Source: Planctomycetota bacterium
GTDB taxonomy: Bacteria; Planctomycetota; UBA1135; UBA2386
Assembly (NCBI GenBank): GCA_016794565.1
Contig: JAEUHQ010000141.1
Coordinates: 1-50,015, forward strand
DNA: 50,015 bases
Direction of reading: 5' to 3'
The position numbers and the translations under genes are program-made. Below the pieces are notes generated by a model that saw only the letters and a list, made by a program, of their open reading frames with translations, was not told the DNA's origin and made no database searches. Each line of letters starts with the position of its first letter. Position 1 is the first letter of the stretch. This document shows, one piece after another, positions 1-7,210 of the stretch.

Positions 1-522
1 CTGCACATCGCCGTGCACAGCTGCATCGCGCGCAAGTCCCTGCGCTTCGAACTCGGCGCCTTCACGATGCTGCTCGCGGTGATCGCGGTCGGGCTGGCAA
101 CGACGCGGGCGCCGCGAAAGGCGATCTGGCACCGGCGCGCGTTGCTCGTCGTGCACGGGGTCCTGTTCGTCCACGCGTCGTTCTGGTTCGGCAACGCGGG
201 CGGAGTACGCATGGCGTGCTGGCTCCGCGAACACGGCGCGAACAACGGCACGATCGTCGTCGTCGACGGCGATGGGACTTCGATGGGCGGCTTCTTCTAC
301 CTTCGCCCCGAGGCTGATCGGGTCGTTCCCGTCGCGCAGGACAACCTGGCCGCACACTTCGCGAAGCACCCGCCGCGCACCGGGGACATCGTCGTCTCCC
401 CACGCAATCCGCTCGACCTGCCGGCGCTCGCGCCGGGGATCGTGTGGGACACCGAGCGGCGGTTCGAGGGCATGTTCGATCTGCGCGCGAGCGAGCGGCG
501 CTTCGTCTACCGCGTGCGTTGA
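1..522 (+). CDS. Membrane glycosyltransferase-like protein, C-terminal fragment (possibly GT22/Alg9-like)
   Basis: The reading frame is open from the first base of the window to a TGA at 520-522, so only about the last 173 residues are present and the start lies outside. The fragment begins with HSCIARKSLRFEL, which resembles the conserved luminal motif (HSxxxHKExRF) of GT22/Alg9-PIG-B type lipid-linked mannosyltransferases. Two hydrophobic stretches follow (TMLLAVIAVGLATT and ALLVVHGVLFVHASFWF), then a soluble tail of about 110 residues containing TIVVVDGDGTSMGGFFYLRP. The HKExRF-like motif followed by a last membrane segment and a soluble C-terminus fits that family, but the key HK pair reads RK here. 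The assignment is an inference from a short piece; any polytopic glycosyltransferase of the GT-C fold is possible. Confidence 0.45.
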   Translation: MHIAVHSCIARKSLRFELGAFTMLLAVIAVGLATTRAPRKAIWHRRALLVVHGVLFVHASFWFGNAGGVRMACWLREHGANNGTIVVVDGDGTSMGGFFYLRPEADRVVPVAQDNLAAHFAKHPPRTGDIVVSPRNPLDLPALAPGIVWDTERRFEGMFDLRASERRFVYRVR

Positions 523-690
523 AGGAAGCACGGAGTGTGCGCGGGCGCAGCACGGCCCGCTGATGTCGTCGCGCGAGACCCTGCGCGGGAGAGCACGAAA
601 CGTCCACTCGTGAAACAGCGTGGACAAAGCCCGTCCATGCCCGGATCGAGGCCGTTGCATCGTCGGCCGCTGCGCGGAACATGCCGCGCC

Positions 691-707
691 GATCCGCTGA
701 GCGGATC
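691..707. promoter_or_regulatory. Perfect 17-bp palindrome (operator candidate) upstream of the beta-barrel gene
   Basis: GATCCGCT at 691-698 and AGCGGATC at 700-707 are perfect reverse complements around a single central base. The site ends 25 nt before the ATG at 733 and lies in the 210-nt gap after the glycosyltransferase fragment. A one-base centre disfavours a full RNA hairpin and favours binding by a dimeric protein. A T-containing stretch (GTTTCTCTC) follows, so a weak terminator of the upstream gene is the alternative. Confidence 0.45.
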
Positions 708-732
708 GATCCCGTTTCTCTCACAGAACCTC

Positions 733-1602
733 ATGAAGACGAACCCCGTCCTTGCTCCGATCGGCCTCGCCCTGCTCTCCCTGCCGGCGATGGCGCAGAA
801 CATGGTCAATCCTGCCGACAAGATGCAGGACCCGAACAAGAAGCCGCAGGAAGCGCCGGTCGTCGTCGAGACGCAGCGCGTCTCCGATCTCCGCGAAGAG
901 GATCGCATCGGCAGCTATCGCCAGCCGGAGTGGACGTCGCACCGGCGCTTCGCCGAGACGCGCATCTACGTGCGACCGGAGGGCACCGCCGAGTTCGAGC
1001 TCTGGATCGTCCCGGAGACGCCGAACGGCGGCGGCCCGACGGAAACGAAGACGCAGTACGAGTTCGAGTTCGGCCTGCCTTACCGCTTCCAGCTCGACTT
1101 CTACCTCGTGTCGCACCAGGACGGCAACGAAGGCACGATGAGCTTCGACGAACAGAAGTTCGAAGTGCGCCACGCGCTCGCGGACTGGGACGAGATCTGG
1201 GGCAACCCGACTCTCTACTTCGAATGGGCGGCCATCAACGAGGCCCCGGACCACGTCGAGACGAAGCTCCTGCTCGGCGGCGAGGTGGCGAGCAGCTGGC
1301 ACTGGGGCACGAACTTCGTGTGGGAACAGGAGACCGGTGGCGCCCGCGAATCGGGCTACGAGATCACGGCCGGCCTCAGCAAGACGCTGGTCGACCAGCG
1401 CTTCTCGGTCGGCGCCGAAGTGAAGGCCGCGTGGATCGACGAGGCCGGTTCGCGCGGCCACTACGACAACGAAGTGCTGCTCGGCCCGAGCTTCCAGTTC
1501 CGCCCGACCCCGAACTCGCACTTCGACCTTGCGCCGCTGTTCGGCTGCACGGACGACTCCCCGGACACGAAGGTCACGATCCTCTTCGGCTGGGAATTCT
1601 GA
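733..1602 (+). CDS. Putative outer-membrane beta-barrel protein
   Basis: This 289-residue protein starts at an ATG directly followed by a cleavable signal peptide (MKTNPVLAPIGLALLSLPAMA, cut before Q22). An upstream in-frame extension exists, but the signal peptide fixes the start. After a polar 60-residue segment, the chain shows many alternating strands rich in aromatic and charged residues (ETKTQYEFEFGLPYRFQLDFYL, then strands around 130-280). It ends in ...TILFGWEF, a terminal aromatic as in the BAM-recognised signal of outer-membrane barrels. It is probably a channel or small-molecule uptake barrel of unknown substrate. The TonB-type gene 56 nt downstream fits an envelope function, but nothing identifies a ligand. 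No Shine-Dalgarno site is evident; a perfect palindrome lies 25 nt upstream. Confidence 0.6.
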   Translation: MKTNPVLAPIGLALLSLPAMAQNMVNPADKMQDPNKKPQEAPVVVETQRVSDLREEDRIGSYRQPEWTSHRRFAETRIYVRPEGTAEFELWIVPETPNGGGPTETKTQYEFEFGLPYRFQLDFYLVSHQDGNEGTMSFDEQKFEVRHALADWDEIWGNPTLYFEWAAINEAPDHVETKLLLGGEVASSWHWGTNFVWEQETGGARESGYEITAGLSKTLVDQRFSVGAEVKAAWIDEAGSRGHYDNEVLLGPSFQFRPTPNSHFDLAPLFGCTDDSPDTKVTILFGWEF

Positions 1603-1631
1603 TCCCGAACCGCGCGGGTCGGAAAAGCCGC

Positions 1632-1637
1632 TACCCT
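1632..1637 (+). promoter_or_regulatory. -10-like box TACCCT before the TonB-type gene
   Basis: GCTACCCT, with the hexamer at 1632-1637, ends 21 nt before the ATG at 1659. It matches the recurring (GC)TAnnnT box of this window and would give a leader of about 14 nt. Confidence 0.5.
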
Positions 1638-1658
1638 GTCGGCCCGACCCGCCCCGCC

Positions 1659-2333
1659 ATGGCTGCGCCAAAGCTGACCGCACTGTCGCTGTCCGTCACG
1701 GTGCACGCGACGATCCTCGCCGTCGCGTTCGCACCGTGGCTCGCGCGGCGGGCCTCGGCGACCTGGCGCGCGACGACCGCCGCGACGGTCACGTCGCACG
1801 TGCTCGACGCCGACGAAGAACCCGACGGCGCCGGCGCACCTCCGCTGCCGGTCCCTCGCGTGCTCCCCGAGCCGGTCGAGCCGCCGCGCGACGACGTGCT
1901 GTGTCCAGAGGCCGAAGCGGCCACGCCGATCGCGTGCGAGGCACCCCAGGACGTCGTCGCGCCCGAGCCCGAAGCCGCCATCGCGTGGCTCACTCCCGTG
2001 GTGAAGCACGCGCCACGCACCGACGCGACGAACTCGGCCTCGGTCGAGGCCACACCGATGGCCGACGCGAACGAACCGCCGAACTACCCGTGGGTGCCCT
2101 GGCGGCGCGGCATCGAGGGCACGGTGGCGATCGAACTGCACATCGATGCGACCGGCTGCGTCACCGCTGCCTCCATCGCGGCTTCGTCCGGCAACACGGA
2201 CCTCGATCGGGCCGCACTGGATCGCCTGGCGACCTGGAAGTTCCTGCCCGCGCGGTCAGGCGGAGGCGCCGTCGCTTCGGTGCTGCGCCAGGACGTGATC
2301 TTCCGGATCGGCCGCGTCACCGTCCGCACGTGA
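1659..2333 (+). CDS. TonB-family energy-transducer protein
   Basis: The 224-residue product has the TonB layout. A single N-terminal membrane helix (about residues 7-26) anchors it in the inner membrane. A long Pro/Glu/Ala-rich periplasm-spanning linker follows (about 45-145). The C-terminal domain (about 146-220) carries GIEGTVAIELHIDATG, the SSG..DLDRAALD segment and W.F.PA, all typical of TonB_C. TonB proteins couple ExbB/ExbD proton-motive energy to outer-membrane receptors; no exbBD is seen nearby. The usual YP at the start of the domain appears as NYPWVPW. The neighbouring barrel gene makes an envelope-transport role plausible, although that barrel shows no plug domain. Confidence 0.75.
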   Translation: MAAPKLTALSLSVTVHATILAVAFAPWLARRASATWRATTAATVTSHVLDADEEPDGAGAPPLPVPRVLPEPVEPPRDDVLCPEAEAATPIACEAPQDVVAPEPEAAIAWLTPVVKHAPRTDATNSASVEATPMADANEPPNYPWVPWRRGIEGTVAIELHIDATGCVTAASIAASSGNTDLDRAALDRLATWKFLPARSGGGAVASVLRQDVIFRIGRVTVRT

Positions 2334-2356
2334 CGGCCTGACGCCGACCCGTCGCC

Positions 2357-2379
2357 GCGGGGGCGAGCGCCTGCCCCGC
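2357..2379. terminator. G+C-rich hairpin between convergent genes
   Basis: GCGGGGGC at 2357-2364 can pair with GCCCCGC at 2373-2379 with one bulged G. It lies between the convergent stops at 2333 and 2418. No T-tract follows on either strand, so activity as an intrinsic terminator is uncertain. Confidence 0.3.
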
Positions 2380-2417
2380 CCGAACGCTGCTCCTCGTCGG
2401 GACGGCTCCGTGGCGAT

Positions 2418-4241
2418 TCAGTACTGGACGCTGAAGGGGTTGGTGACGCCCCAGAGCCAGGAGGGATCGCCGAAGTCGAGCACGATGCCCTGGAAGTGCC
2501 ACAGGAGGCCGCCGAAGTCGGACGGCACGTTCGTGTAGTTCGCCACCGCGATGCCGGTGACGGGATCGTTGGGCCGCAGCGTGAAGTCGATGATCAGTTC
2601 GGAGAACGCGTTGCCGATGTCGAGCGACAGGAAACCGGGCGCAAGGCTCGGCGTGAGCGACGTGCTGATCATGTTGATCGAGAACGCCGGACCGACGACC
2701 GGTCCCGAGTGCGTGAGCACGTGCTGCGGCCACCACTCGGGCACGTTCGCCTCGCTGTAGAGCTTCGGCGAAGTCGGCGCAGTCAGGTCGATCTGGATCG
2801 AGTTGCTCGGGATCACCGGGTTGACGACGGCGAGCGGGTAGGTGCCTGGCACGGCGCCTGGCCGCGGGTGGACCTCGACGTGCTGATCGTCCAGCACCTT
2901 GAAGTAGCCCTGGTACCAGAACTCGGGGCTCTTGAAGCCCACGATGTCCCACCCGATCGCGATCTGTTCCGCCCACGCCAGGTGATCGCCTTCGACGACG
3001 AAGCCCTGGTCGGTGAGTGTCGACAGCGTCGGGTTCACCGCAGGAGTCACGAGCTCCGGGAACGGCAGCACGGGGAACACGGCGGTCGTCGAGAAGACCT
3101 CGATCGGTCCGGTGACCGCGATCGTGCGCGCGGTCGGCTGCGAAACGACGTTCGTGCTGAAGGTGCCGTAGTAGCCGACGTACGCGTTGGCCTGGTTCAC
3201 CCCGTCACCGACCTGCACCGCGATGTTGTTCGTGAGCGTGACGATGCCGCCTTCGTTCAGCTTCCTGCCGGTCAGCGTGCCGGTCGCGACGCGGTAGTAG
3301 CGCCAGTGCGTCGGATCGACGTAGCCGCCGCCGGAAACGTAGGCAGAGGGCAGCAGCTGCAGCACGGGGCTGCCCGCCGGCGGGTAGTTCGCTTCGCCGG
3401 GATCGAGACGGCTGGTGAAGTCGAGCGCGACGTCCCACGCGTCTTCGAGGTGCGAGATGCGCGCGAGCGTGCCACGAACCTCCGCGTGGCCGTCGGAGTA
3501 CTCGGTGAACGAACCGGCCGGAACGAACAAGTAGTCGTCACCGAGCCCGGGCATCACCATCGCGCGACCGTCGACCAGGTCCGACCGGAGCGAGTCGGGC
3601 AACGGGTGCGTCGCGAAGAACGTCTTGTGGTCCGGCAGGTCGAGCGTCATCGTCGCCGTACCGCTGGGCGACACGGGGAACGGGAGCTGCTGCACGACGG
3701 AGACCTGGAAGCGCGCCTCCAGGCCGAGGTTGCCGTTCTGGTTGTTCGCACCGAGACCGACCTGGATCGGACCGTTGCTCGTCACGTCGAGCACGAGGCC
3801 GTCGTACCACCGACTGCCGACCAGGCGACCGGTCGCCCCCGTGTAGTAGACGAAGGCGCTCGGGTCGACCGGACCGATCGGCGCGTACGAGTTCGACTGC
3901 AGCTCGAGGTCGGGGGCACCGATCGGCGGGTACCCGGGGTTGCCGGGGTCGACGCGGCCCGTCAGATGGATGTCGAAGGCGAACGCCCAGTAGACGCTCG
4001 ACTGGCTGAACATGCGGCCGGTGATCCGCGCGGTGCCGTCGGGCAACTGGACGAACTGACCGCCGCCGGCGATCAGGAAGTCGACGAGCAGTCCGTCGAT
4101 CGCCATCATGAAACCGCCGGCCCCGGTCGCGAGCGCCGGATCGACCACCGGCTCGCGCACGGCGTGGTAGACGGGCTGTTGGGCAACGGCGACGGGAGCG
4201 AGCAGGGCGAAGAGCAGCGCGGAACGAGCGTCTTTCAGCAT
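2418..4241 (-). CDS. Secreted protein with an internal tandem duplication, function unknown
   Basis: The 607-residue product starts at an ATG followed by a signal peptide (MLKDARSALLFALLAPVAVA, cut near A20/Q21). Two homologous modules are visible at about residues 69-178 and 251-362. Both contain G-x-A-x-x-x-G, FD(I/F)-x-(L/S)-x-R-(V/L)DPG, YPP-x-G(A/S)P, (D/S)YY or RYYR, G-x-L-x-G and a QVG(L/D)G-x-N stretch. A third part (about 400-490) resembles an IPT/TIG-like Ig fold in its strand pattern, and the C-terminal 110 residues are a separate beta-rich unit. Similar modules occur in exported planctomycete and PEP-CTERM-type proteins, but no anchor or enzyme motif is seen here. A -10-like box lies 59 nt upstream and a GGAG precedes the ATG. 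Confidence 0.7.
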   Translation of the reverse strand: MLKDARSALLFALLAPVAVAQQPVYHAVREPVVDPALATGAGGFMMAIDGLLVDFLIAGGGQFVQLPDGTARITGRMFSQSSVYWAFAFDIHLTGRVDPGNPGYPPIGAPDLELQSNSYAPIGPVDPSAFVYYTGATGRLVGSRWYDGLVLDVTSNGPIQVGLGANNQNGNLGLEARFQVSVVQQLPFPVSPSGTATMTLDLPDHKTFFATHPLPDSLRSDLVDGRAMVMPGLGDDYLFVPAGSFTEYSDGHAEVRGTLARISHLEDAWDVALDFTSRLDPGEANYPPAGSPVLQLLPSAYVSGGGYVDPTHWRYYRVATGTLTGRKLNEGGIVTLTNNIAVQVGDGVNQANAYVGYYGTFSTNVVSQPTARTIAVTGPIEVFSTTAVFPVLPFPELVTPAVNPTLSTLTDQGFVVEGDHLAWAEQIAIGWDIVGFKSPEFWYQGYFKVLDDQHVEVHPRPGAVPGTYPLAVVNPVIPSNSIQIDLTAPTSPKLYSEANVPEWWPQHVLTHSGPVVGPAFSINMISTSLTPSLAPGFLSLDIGNAFSELIIDFTLRPNDPVTGIAVANYTNVPSDFGGLLWHFQGIVLDFGDPSWLWGVTNPFSVQY

Positions 4242-4300
4242 GGGGCTCCGGGGAGCGGCGCGAAACGGCGGGAGGAACGGGCGTCGTCCTCGACTTGCCG

Positions 4301-4306
4301 AACATA
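4301..4306 (-). promoter_or_regulatory. -10-like box TATGTT for the secreted-protein gene
   Basis: On the minus strand GCTATGTTCG holds the hexamer TATGTT, 59 nt before the start at 4241. The same ten bases (GCTATGTTCG) occur in front of the alkyltransferase gene at 20260-20269. Confidence 0.45.
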
Positions 4307-4666
4307 GCGCGTCGGGGCGCGCAGCAACGAACGAGAGCGTTCGCCGTTGCGCGGTCCGCGCGAGAGCACCCACCTGCCGGGCGCGGCCCATGCGCCGAAT
4401 CGCCCATCGCAGCGCCCCGTCGCACGACGGCGGCCTCGGCCGCGACCGTTCTGCCGCGGCGTCTCGTTCCCCGACTTTCCGCTGCGCCGCGCAACCGCCG
4501 CGACCGGCCGGAACGAACGGAGATACGGGCGAAGCGCTCGGTCGCACGCAATGCACGGACCGGTTCTGCGGCGATCCTCGGGCGGGATCCGCGCCGCCCC
4601 CTTTCCCGCGGTCGGGTCCGCCGGCAGCGTCGTGCGGTCAGCCGCGACGTCAACGGCGCGGGTCGC

Positions 4667-4672
4667 TACCGT
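4667..4672 (+). promoter_or_regulatory. -10-like box TACCGT for rpiA (leaderless)
   Basis: TCGCTACCGTCC contains the hexamer at 4667-4672, only 8 nt before the ATG at 4681. The identical 12-mer precedes the tetR gene at 22018. Initiation 7-9 nt after the box would fall at the start codon, and no Shine-Dalgarno site is present. Confidence 0.6.
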
Positions 4673-4680
4673 CCGCGGTC

Positions 4681-5364
4681 ATGAGCGACGCCAACGCAGG
4701 CAAACGCGCGGCCGCCCGGGCCGCCGCGGACCTCGTCCCCACGAACACGACGATCGGCCTCGGCACCGGATCGACGTTCGCGTTCGTCATCGAACGCCTC
4801 GCCGAGCGCATCCGCGACGAAGGCCTGCGCGTCGCGGGCGTACCGACGAGCAAGGCCACCGCCGACCTCGCCGTGAAGGCGGGGATCCCGCTGCGCGAGA
4901 TCGACGACGTCGCCGGCCTCGATCTCGCGATCGACGGCGCCGACGAAGTGGACCCGAAGAAGTGCCTCGTGAAGGGCGGCGGCGCGGCGCACACGCGCGA
5001 GCGCATGGTCGCGGTGCTCGCGAGGGAACTCGTGGTGATCGTCGACGACAGCAAGCTCGTTCCCATGCTCGGCAAGGCCTTCCTGCTGCCGGTCGAGGTG
5101 CTCCCGTTCGGCTGGAAACAGACCGAACGCCGCGTCGCCGCGACGGGCTGCCGCCCGACTCTGCGCCAGAAGAACGGTACGACCGTCGTCACCGACAACG
5201 GCAACTGGGTGCTCGACTGCAAGTACGACGGCATTCCCGACCCAGCCGCACTCGCGCGGACGCTCGACGGCACCGTCGGCGTCGTCGACCACGGCCTGTT
5301 CGTCGGCATGGCCGGCCGGGTGATCGTCGGCGACGCGCGCGGTGCCGTGCGTGTGATCACCTGA
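4681..5364 (+). CDS. rpiA: Ribose-5-phosphate isomerase A
   Basis: This enzyme interconverts ribose 5-phosphate and ribulose 5-phosphate in the cytoplasmic non-oxidative pentose phosphate pathway. The 227-residue length matches the family. Visible signatures are the phosphate-binding loop GLGTGSTF (26-33), DGADEVD with the catalytic-site aspartates (D85, D88), KGGGAAHTRE (K98, and E107 as the catalytic base), the VDDSK stretch and the family C-terminus GLFVGMA. The ATG at 4681 follows the -10-like box by 8 nt, so the message is probably leaderless. An upstream extension of the frame exists but encodes no family sequence. The gene stands alone and converges on the oxygenase gene. Confidence 0.95.
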   Translation: MSDANAGKRAAARAAADLVPTNTTIGLGTGSTFAFVIERLAERIRDEGLRVAGVPTSKATADLAVKAGIPLREIDDVAGLDLAIDGADEVDPKKCLVKGGGAAHTRERMVAVLARELVVIVDDSKLVPMLGKAFLLPVEVLPFGWKQTERRVAATGCRPTLRQKNGTTVVTDNGNWVLDCKYDGIPDPAALARTLDGTVGVVDHGLFVGMAGRVIVGDARGAVRVIT

Positions 5365-5451
5365 TCGGCCTGTGGCCGTCACCGAGGGATGGAACGGCAG
5401 CTCGACCCAGCCTGTCGCCGTCGAGCCGCGTCCGTTGCGGGCGTCGGCTCC

Positions 5452-5476
5452 AACCGGGCGGGAGAAGCCCGTGGTT
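5452..5476. terminator. Imperfect hairpin between convergent genes
   Basis: AACCGGGC (5452-5459) can pair with GCCCGTGGTT (5467-5476), with a two-base bulge, around a short loop. The site lies between rpiA (ends 5364) and the oxygenase gene (ends 5487). The sequence supports a weak bidirectional terminator at most. Confidence 0.35.
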
Positions 5477-5486
5477 CGCGCGTGCC

Positions 5487-6080
5487 TCAGTACCGCTTCG
5501 CGCGGCTCTCGATGCGCCACTCGGGCACTTGCGCGAGTTCGTCGTCGGTGAGGTCGTACTGCTCGCAGACGAGACTGAGTCGCTTGCCGCTCGTCTCGAT
5601 CCGCTCGACGGCGTGCTCGAGGTCGCCTTCGAACTCGACGAGCGTGCCTTCGCGCGGCGTGACACGACCGAGAAGTCGCTTGCCGCGGCGCAGCACGAGG
5701 TCGCCGCCGCGCAGGTCCTTCGGCACGTCGACGTACAACACGCTGACCGCTCGCGGCGGGTCGACCTCGAGCAGGTAGGCGTGCAAGCTGCGGTCGACGT
5801 GCGGCGCCACGACGGAACCGGACGTCATCTGCAGCGGGTTCAGGTAGAAGGCATTGCAGTCCGCACGGAGCGCGCGTTCGAGGAACGGCGCCGCCCACGG
5901 GAACTCGGCGACCGTGCGTGCGAGCTGCGCGCGGTGGAAGACGACCGAGAAGCCCTGCGTGCCGACGAAGTCGCGATTCAGGTTGTTCGTCGTGAACCAC
6001 GGGCACCGGCGGATCTTCTCGCGCAGCAGCGCGAGGTAGTCCGCGTCGAACGCGTCGTTCTCGAGCGTGTGACCGGCCAC
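5487..6080 (-). CDS. 2OG-Fe(II) oxygenase family protein
   Basis: The 197-residue protein has the double-stranded beta-helix dioxygenase layout. The iron-binding HxD is in APHVDRSLHAY (H94, D96), the distal histidine is in GDLEHAV (H156), and a basic 2-oxoglutarate ligand is at K166 or R167 (SGKRLSL). Between them lie VSVLYVDVP and LRGGDLVL, the usual core strands of prolyl-4-hydroxylase-like enzymes (compare the xxxGGEL pattern). Such enzymes hydroxylate a side chain or small molecule while decarboxylating 2-oxoglutarate; the substrate cannot be read from the sequence. No signal peptide is seen, so it is likely cytoplasmic. The stop codon of the YCII-like gene upstream lies 3 nt away from this start, so the two are probably co-transcribed. 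Confidence 0.75.
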   Translation of the reverse strand: MAGHTLENDAFDADYLALLREKIRRCPWFTTNNLNRDFVGTQGFSVVFHRAQLARTVAEFPWAAPFLERALRADCNAFYLNPLQMTSGSVVAPHVDRSLHAYLLEVDPPRAVSVLYVDVPKDLRGGDLVLRRGKRLLGRVTPREGTLVEFEGDLEHAVERIETSGKRLSLVCEQYDLTDDELAQVPEWRIESRAKRY

Positions 6081-6083
6081 CGC

Positions 6084-6764
6084 TCAGCGCGCCATCTTCG
6101 GCAGCTCGGCGAGGCGATCCGTCGCCATCCACTCGTCGAGGCGCACCGCGCCGAGCCGCGCCATGCGCTCACCGAGCACGGACTTCGCGCCGGCCTGGTC
6201 GCGGGCGTCGAGCAGCACGAACGCCTGGTCGTCGTCGAGAGTCGCGAACCAGAGCACCGCGGGATCGGCGGCCAGCTCCGCCGCGGCGGCGTCGCCGCTC
6301 TCGGCCGTGAGGAGCACGTAGCCGCGCATGCCTTCCCCCATCGCCCGCGGCGTGCCCGCCTTCGTCGCGGCTTCGTCCGCGGCGAGTTCTGCCGCGGCAC
6401 ACTCGCGCAGCGGCGCCGTCGTCGAGATCGCGTGGTACTCGAGCGCGAACACGCCGGCAGCGACGCCCGGGTCCGACTCGGCGAGGGAACGCGCCACTTC
6501 GCGGTCGTCCGTGTCGAGCACGAAGATGCCGCGCAGCGCCGCGTCGCTCTTCTGCCGGCCGAACGGCCCGGCCACGAGCAACCGCTTCTCACGGAACAGG
6601 CGCTGGATGTTGCCGAGGTGCCCGCCCATCACCTTCTGCAGATCGGCGCCCTGGACCTCGGTGCGCCGCGGCCCGGTCTTCAGGTACACGAGCGTGCAGT
6701 CCAGCTGCTGAGCACACGCGGCGAAGAGAACACAGACGAGGATCGCGAACGAGGATCGGCGCAT
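6084..6764 (-). CDS. YCII-related putative lipoprotein with two modules
   Basis: The 226-residue product begins MRRSSFAILVCVLFAAC, with a lipobox-like FAAC at C17, so it is probably exported and lipidated. Residues of about 22-110 match the YCII (ferredoxin-like) pattern: LVYLKTGP, a helix with MGGHLGNIQRLF, then LLVAGPFG, RGIFVLDTDD and a tail ending ALEYHAI. The second half (about 140-226) repeats the logic more weakly (GYVLLTAES, AFVLLDARD, VRLDEWMA). YCII domains are small enzyme-like or binding folds whose role is mostly unknown. The ATG at 6764 was chosen because it opens the signal peptide; a GGAGGT lies 11 nt upstream. It shares its promoter region with the divergent ytxJ-like gene and reads into the oxygenase gene. 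Confidence 0.65.
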   Translation of the reverse strand: MRRSSFAILVCVLFAACAQQLDCTLVYLKTGPRRTEVQGADLQKVMGGHLGNIQRLFREKRLLVAGPFGRQKSDAALRGIFVLDTDDREVARSLAESDPGVAAGVFALEYHAISTTAPLRECAAAELAADEAATKAGTPRAMGEGMRGYVLLTAESGDAAAAELAADPAVLWFATLDDDQAFVLLDARDQAGAKSVLGERMARLGAVRLDEWMATDRLAELPKMAR

Positions 6765-6791
6765 CGGGACGTGGGACCTCCGGGGCCGCGG

Positions 6792-6797
6792 AGCGTA
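6792..6797 (-). promoter_or_regulatory. -10-like box TACGCT for the YCII-like gene
   Basis: On the minus strand CGCTACGCTCCG contains the hexamer TACGCT, 27 nt before the ATG at 6764. The same 12-mer precedes the acyl-CoA dehydrogenase gene. A GGAGGT at 6776-6781 lies in the predicted leader. Confidence 0.5.
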
Positions 6798-6832
6798 GCG
6801 GACCGCGGCGTTCCCCGGCCATCCGCACACGG

Positions 6833-6838
6833 CATGAT
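6833..6838 (+). promoter_or_regulatory. Variant -10-like box CATGAT for the ytxJ-like gene
   Basis: CATGAT at 6833-6838 ends 6 nt before the ATG at 6845. The first base is not T, but the spacing equals that of the clearer leaderless promoters. Confidence 0.35.
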
Positions 6839-6844
6839 GTCGTG

Positions 6845-7177
6845 ATGAGCGAACGGGTTCTCCATTCCCTCGCCGAGTTCGACACGGCGATGGCGGCACC
6901 TCGCATCCTGCTGTTCAAACACAGCCCAGTGTGCCCCGTGAGCGCGGCGGCCCGCGACGAGTACGAGGCCTTCCGTCGCGACCTGCCCGACGTCCCGACG
7001 ATGTTCGTCGACGTGATCGCCGACCGGCCCACCGCACGCGGCATCGCCGAGCGCTGTGGCGTGCGCCACGAATCGCCGCAGGCGATCCTGTTCGAGAACG
7101 GACGCGCCGTCTGGCACGCGTCCCACGACGCGATCACGTGCGAGTCGCTGCGCGCGGCCTGGGCGCCCCGCTGCTGA
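6845..7177 (+). CDS. ytxJ: Bacilliredoxin-like YtxJ family protein
   Basis: This 110-residue thioredoxin-fold protein matches the YtxJ (DUF2847) family: LLFKHSPVCPVSAAA with the single active-site cysteine C30, then a strand TMFVDVIAD, then VRHESPQAILF with the cis-proline (P78), then AVWHASHDAIT. YtxJ is described as a monothiol bacilliredoxin that removes bacillithiol from proteins, using one catalytic cysteine as here. Two further cysteines (C71, C99) and a C-terminal C110 are not at the usual active-site position. The ATG at 6845 is preferred over the in-frame GTG one codon earlier. It is transcribed away from the YCII-like gene and followed by the M1 peptidase gene, which has its own promoter box. 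Confidence 0.8.
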   Translation: MSERVLHSLAEFDTAMAAPRILLFKHSPVCPVSAAARDEYEAFRRDLPDVPTMFVDVIADRPTARGIAERCGVRHESPQAILFENGRAVWHASHDAITCESLRAAWAPRC

Positions 7178-7195
7178 CTCTGCGCACCGAACCGT

Positions 7196-7201
7196 TACCC
7201 T
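7196..7201 (+). promoter_or_regulatory. -10-like box TACCCT for the M1 peptidase gene (leaderless)
   Basis: TACCCT at 7196-7201 ends 9 nt before the ATG at 7211. CTGACT at 7174-7179 lies 16 nt further upstream as a possible -35. No Shine-Dalgarno site is present between the box and the start. Confidence 0.55.
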
Positions 7202-7210
7202 GGACGGCGG

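Larger units (their letters stand above)
4242..4680. other. 439-nt divergent intergenic region
   Basis: This gap lies between the secreted-protein gene (start 4241, minus) and rpiA (start 4681, plus). A -10-like box for each gene is visible: TATGTT on the minus strand at 4301-4306 and TACCGT on the plus strand at 4667-4672. In the 360 nt between them I see no RNA gene, no recognised riboswitch and no coding frame with a credible start or family motif. Confidence 0.6.

Noticed and set aside
4307..4666. Possible small RNA or riboswitch in the divergent gap before rpiA
   Set aside because: No conserved motif, strong structured element with a T-tract, or known aptamer core could be read; frames crossing it lack starts and family sequence.
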